Shown: positions 5,806 to 7,583 of the stretch, piece by piece
Layout of the letters: each line of letters starts with the position of its first letter
Numbering within the stretch: position 1 is the stretch's first letter
NCBI GenBank assembly: GCA_947585525.1
Contig: CANPXA010000084.1
Location: forward strand, 1 to 7,583
Source: an uncultured Akkermansia sp.
Lineage (GTDB): Bacteria; Verrucomicrobiota; Verrucomicrobiia; Verrucomicrobiales; Akkermansiaceae
Direction of reading: 5' to 3'
Length of the DNA stretch: 7,583 nucleotides
Made by a program: the position numbers and the translations under genes
Notes under the pieces: generated by a model
Told to the model about the DNA's origin: nothing
Databases searched by the model: none
The model's input: only the letters and a program-made list of their open reading frames with translations

Positions 5806-5834
5806 CTTATACCATCCCCGGCTATAAACGTCAA
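5806..5834 (-). promoter_or_regulatory. Promoter of the nrnA-truB-ribF operon
   Basis: Minus strand: TTGACG (5834-5829), a 17-nt spacer, TATAAG (5811-5806). The expected transcription start is about 5799, leaving roughly 4 nt (GGAT) before the ATG at 5795. The GGAGG beside the ATG would then be mostly outside the mRNA, so translation would be near-leaderless. Confidence 0.72.
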
Positions 5835-6097
5835 GCCACGCAGGTTGAGAAGAGGAGCGAGGGCATTGTAAAACAGGGTCGATGTAAAAAAATGCTCCCT
5901 CGCGCAGCGTCTGCATTGCCTTCATTGGCAAGTTTAAAACGGGATATCCGTTTTCCCCGGATGGGCGATGTGTCATAAAAAATTGAACGGAGATTGCATG
6001 AGAAATGTCATTACTTCATCGGCCTCCCGGTGGGTGGTGAAGGAGAGAGCGCTGCTCACCATATAAGGGAGTCCGAGTTTCATAGGTAGTAAGTTGG
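5835..6097 (+). ncRNA. Possible structured small transcript ending at the 6098 terminator
   Basis: This stretch has no recognisable gene on either strand but is followed by a strong plus-strand terminator, so something is transcribed rightward. Foldable parts: GCGAGGG plus CATT (5857-5867) with AATG plus CCCTCGC (5891-5903, 2-nt bulge); TTGCC/GGCAA (5916-5920/5927-5931); AAAACGG/CCGTTTT (5936-5942/5948-5954); TGGTGA/TCACCA (6035-6040/6056-6061). I recognise no 6S, SRP, RNase P, tmRNA or tRNA signature. No clear plus-strand promoter was found, so boundaries are unknown. It may instead be the leader and body of the 22-codon ORF at 5998. Confidence 0.35.
5998..6066 (+). CDS. Possible small protein (22 aa) before the 6098 terminator
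   Basis: ATG at 5998, TAA at 6064-6066, encoding MRNVITSSASRWVVKERAL and three more residues. GGAG (5989-5992) lies five bases before the ATG, a good ribosome binding arrangement, and the intrinsic terminator starts 31 nt after the stop. No domain, signal peptide or membrane segment is visible and I do not recognise it. It is the only plus-strand ORF here with both a ribosome binding site and a terminator, but an ORF this short can arise by chance. Confidence 0.3.
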   Translation: MRNVITSSASRWVVKERALLTI

Positions 6098-6131
6098 AAC
6101 GCACGCAGGAGAAATCCTGCGTGCGTTTTTT
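6098..6131 (+). terminator. Strong intrinsic terminator, plus strand
   Basis: AACGCACGCAGGA (6098-6110) pairs perfectly with TCCTGCGTGCGTT (6115-6127) around a GAAA tetraloop, and T's run to 6131 before CTCTCT. The orientation is clearly rightward, since the minus strand has no T-run after the stem. No recognised gene precedes it, and it separates the 5.9-6.1 kb transcript from the hydrolase promoter. Confidence 0.9.
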
Positions 6132-6288
6132 CTCTCTGAATGATGCTCCGGGTCACCCCCATGGAGAAGACGGGGCTGCGTATAGATGAATCCATGCTTC
6201 TCAGAGTCAATATTCCTTCCCTTGCATACCAACGTGACTGAACCGGTGCGAAGTGCGTCATACCGCCTCTCAATCTGCAAAATGGGTA
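6132..6288 (+). other. Gap between terminator and hydrolase promoter
   Basis: No confident feature. A 33-residue plus-strand ORF (6140-6241, starting MMLRVTPMEKTGLRIDES) has no ribosome binding site and begins just past the terminator, so it is not called. A CCCC/GGGG inverted pair near 6157-6176 is too weak to interpret. Confidence 0.4.
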
Positions 6289-6294
6289 TATAAT
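6289..6294 (+). promoter_or_regulatory. -10 element placing the hydrolase start codon at +1
   Basis: A perfect TATAAT (6289-6294) lies exactly six bases before the ATG at 6301, so the expected transcription start is the A of the start codon. The -35 position (about 6266-6271, CCTCTC) is poor. There is no Shine-Dalgarno sequence. Together these predict a leaderless mRNA. Confidence 0.6.
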
Positions 6295-6300
6295 CCGTTT

Positions 6301-7212
6301 ATGAGAACATCTGTTTTTTCTTACTCGTCGCGGCTTTGGGCCGCTTTTATGGCGGGGGATGCCCTGGGGGCTCCGGCTGAATTTTGCTACCGCCACGACA
6401 TCGTTTCTCACTTCCCGCGCGGTGTACAGAAGATGGTTCCTGGGTTCGGCATCGTAACCGATCGTGAGGCCGGAGTGGTGACAGATGACACGCAGATGGC
6501 CGCCTGCCTGCAACGTGCCCTGGTACGCGCGGATGGGTACGACCCGGACATCACCTGCGAGGAATACCTCGCCTGGCTCGCCACCGATCCTCCGGATGTG
6601 GGGGAGACAGTAAAGGATTCCTTGGAGGGACACTTTAACCTGGAGTCGCAGGGCAACGGCGCGCTCATGCGCATCTTCCCCATCGCGCTGTGGGCGGCGG
6701 ATCATCCTGGGTTTGACTGGAGGAATGCAGCCCTGGAGGATGCCTCCCTCACCCATCCCCATCCCACCTGTCTCCTTGCGAATTACGTTTTCACCGGTTC
6801 CCTCCTCTACGCCCTCACTGCCGCAAGGAAGAGACGCCCGGCTTTCCCTCTGCAAGTCCTCCGTCACGCTCTTGCTCTCTGCAGGGGGAAGGATCACTCG
6901 TTCGATCCGAACCATCCCTCCACCGTCGCCGTGGAGGCAGCTCTTCGCTCCTCACTTCACCATGTGCCGGACTACGATGGCGAATCCATCGGCTGGGTTC
7001 TTGTGACGCTGCAGGGCGCCTTCTACCAGCTTCTCCATGCTCCCTCCCTGCGCACCGCCATCACACGCTCGGCCTCTGCCGGCGGCGATACCGACACCAA
7101 TGCCGCCACCGCCGCCGTGCTTTACGCCGCCACCTTCCCCGATGCCTCTCTGCCTGCCACTTGGCTCACCACCCTCCGCCGCAAAAATCCGGAATATGCT
7201 CATTTCTGCTAG
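6301..7212 (+). CDS. ADP-ribosylglycohydrolase (DraG/ARH family)
   Basis: Family enzymes use a paired Mg2+/Mn2+ centre to remove ADP-ribose from proteins or nucleic acids, or hydrolyse related ADP-ribose conjugates. The 303-residue protein carries the family signatures: AAFMAGDALGAPAEF (14-28), VTDDTQMA (60-67, metal ligands), QGNGALMRIFPIAL (117-130), SLTHPHPTCLLA (149-160) and SASAGGDTDTNAATAAVLYA (257-276, second metal-binding Asp pair). Length is normal and it appears intact. The ATG at 6301 is chosen because TATAAT lies six bases upstream; an in-frame GTG at 6253 would add 16 residues but sits ahead of that promoter. No ADP-ribosyltransferase gene is in the window, so the substrate is unknown: a stand-alone housekeeping or NAD-metabolism role and an antidote or defence role both remain possible. 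Codons are GC-rich, unlike the sequence downstream. Confidence 0.92.
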   Translation: MRTSVFSYSSRLWAAFMAGDALGAPAEFCYRHDIVSHFPRGVQKMVPGFGIVTDREAGVVTDDTQMAACLQRALVRADGYDPDITCEEYLAWLATDPPDVGETVKDSLEGHFNLESQGNGALMRIFPIALWAADHPGFDWRNAALEDASLTHPHPTCLLANYVFTGSLLYALTAARKRRPAFPLQVLRHALALCRGKDHSFDPNHPSTVAVEAALRSSLHHVPDYDGESIGWVLVTLQGAFYQLLHAPSLRTAITRSASAGGDTDTNAATAAVLYAATFPDASLPATWLTTLRRKNPEYAHFC

Positions 7213-7443
7213 CTCTCCCACACCTCTCTGTTTGGCTTTTCTCTCTCGTGTAATAGAGATGCGAAGTAGTTCCTTAATTCAATCCTCATCTGTATGCCAA
7301 TGCAGGAATACGGTTACTTTCTCCTCCGAAAAGAACGGTTATCCATATGAATTTTTCTTGGCTATTTTGCATGGTTTGCTGATAATGGAGCCGGGTTGCC
7401 TCTCGACCCTTGGTCTATATCCTGTATAGTAACGAAACGAAAA
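7213..7443. other. Lower-GC intergenic region after the hydrolase
   Basis: Base composition is visibly more AT-rich than in the hydrolase gene. I see no intrinsic terminator (the TCTCT/AGAGA pair near 7241-7258 lacks a T-run) and no convincing gene. Short ORFs exist on both strands, none with a ribosome binding site and plausible length. The right end holds the candidate promoter of the 7444 gene. Confidence 0.45.
7403..7430 (+). promoter_or_regulatory. Candidate promoter of the gene at 7444
   Basis: TCGACC (7403-7408) as a weak -35, a 16-nt spacer, and TATAGT (7425-7430) as -10. The predicted start is near 7437, giving a leader of about 7 nt made of A-rich sequence with no Shine-Dalgarno motif. 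Confidence 0.45.
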
Positions 7444-7583
7444 ATGCGAGCATACTATTCCGATACAGTCAGTGTATTTCTGAGAACTCCAGATGAAACG
7501 ATTTTAGGACATTTGGCGGAGAGGCATCATTTTGATGATGCCCAGGAACAGAAAAGGGCGTGGGCGAAGCAGATATCCATATT
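7444..7583 (+). CDS. N-terminus of a DUF2075 (Schlafen group 3-like) helicase-family protein
   Basis: Partial gene running off the right edge; 46 codons are visible. The start MRAYYSDTVSVFLRTPDET, the following ILGHL, and a Gln-rich segment ending AWAKQISI match the N-terminal pattern I associate with large DUF2075 proteins (roughly MRAYYS..I..FL....ILG.L....F...Q..AW..QI.IL). In those, this lead-in precedes a nuclease-like region and a superfamily 1-type DNA/RNA helicase domain related to the Schlafen helicase. The catalytic parts are outside the window, so function is inferred from pattern memory only. Such genes are often found in accessory or defence regions. Codon use is more AT-rich than in the hydrolase gene (TAT, TTT, TTA, GTA), consistent with transfer. 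Start chosen at ATG 7444 just behind a candidate promoter. Confidence 0.55.
   Translation, partial: MRAYYSDTVSVFLRTPDETILGHLAERHHFDDAQEQKRAWAKQISI

Noticed and set aside
5776..5976. Minus-strand 66-aa ORF covering the nrnA promoter.
   Set aside because: It overlaps the nrnA promoter and start in another frame, ends inside nrnA and has no recognisable domain or ribosome binding site.
6140..6241. Plus-strand 33-aa ORF beginning just after the terminator.
   Set aside because: No ribosome binding site or promoter, and it starts directly behind a strong terminator; likely chance.
6253..6300. GTG at 6253 as an earlier hydrolase start.
   Set aside because: It would translate across the TATAAT element; the family-like start and the promoter geometry favour ATG 6301.
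6016..6915. Minus-strand 299-aa ORF opposite the hydrolase.
   Set aside because: It reads through the terminator stem-loop and the hydrolase promoter and is antisense to a gene with clear family motifs.
7241..7258. TCTCT/AGAGA inverted repeat after the hydrolase as a terminator.
   Set aside because: Only 5 bp with an 8-nt loop and no T-run.
7257..7429. Plus-strand reading frame (starting MRSSSLIQSS) between the hydrolase and the 7444 gene as a small gene.
   Set aside because: No ribosome binding site, low-complexity start, and it ends across the candidate promoter of the next gene.
1..7583. tRNA, rRNA, CRISPR arrays, transposases, attachment sites.
   Set aside because: No cloverleaf, repeat-spacer pattern, transposase motif or flanking terminal repeats seen on either strand.

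Overview
This is a chromosomal window from a diderm, moderately GC-rich bacterium. Three things point to Verrucomicrobiota, perhaps an Akkermansia relative: a mraZ-rsmH-ftsL-ftsI division cluster with a very divergent ftsL, a compact nrnA-truB-ribF run, and a small lipobox protein. No marker gene here settles it, so the placement is tentative. Every confident gene from the left edge to about 5.8 kb is on the minus strand. The last 1.6 kb is plus-strand.

Layout, left to right. Positions 1-2482 hold the head of a division and cell-wall cluster read leftward: a sigma70-type promoter (TTGACG, 17 nt, TACTAT), mraZ, rsmH, an ftsL-like gene and the first codons of ftsI. Periodic ANGTG boxes overlap the mraZ promoter and look like a MraZ operator, so the cluster is probably autoregulated. 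RsmH carries an unusual N-terminal extension of about 186 residues. Positions 2483-3159 are a small independent unit: an AT-rich leader, a 16-codon mini-ORF, a 41-residue lipoprotein with eight consecutive glutamines, and two hairpins after it. Positions 3160-5834 are a tight operon of nrnA, truB and ribF (nanoRNA/pAp turnover, tRNA pseudouridine 55, FMN/FAD synthesis), with its own promoter directly in front of nrnA.

Positions 5835-6300 are the main unexplained stretch. They hold several hairpins, a 22-codon ORF with a good ribosome binding site, and a textbook plus-strand intrinsic terminator (13-bp stem, GAAA loop, T-run) with no recognisable gene before it. This suggests an unannotated small RNA or small-protein transcript. 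Positions 6301-7212 encode a DraG/ARH-type ADP-ribosylglycohydrolase, predicted to be leaderless because the A of its ATG falls where the transcription start should be. After it the base composition becomes more AT-rich, and at 7444 a gene begins whose N-terminus resembles DUF2075 (Schlafen-group-3-like helicase) proteins. It is cut by the window edge and may mark the start of an accessory or defence region.

No tRNA, rRNA, CRISPR array, transposase or attachment site was recognised.
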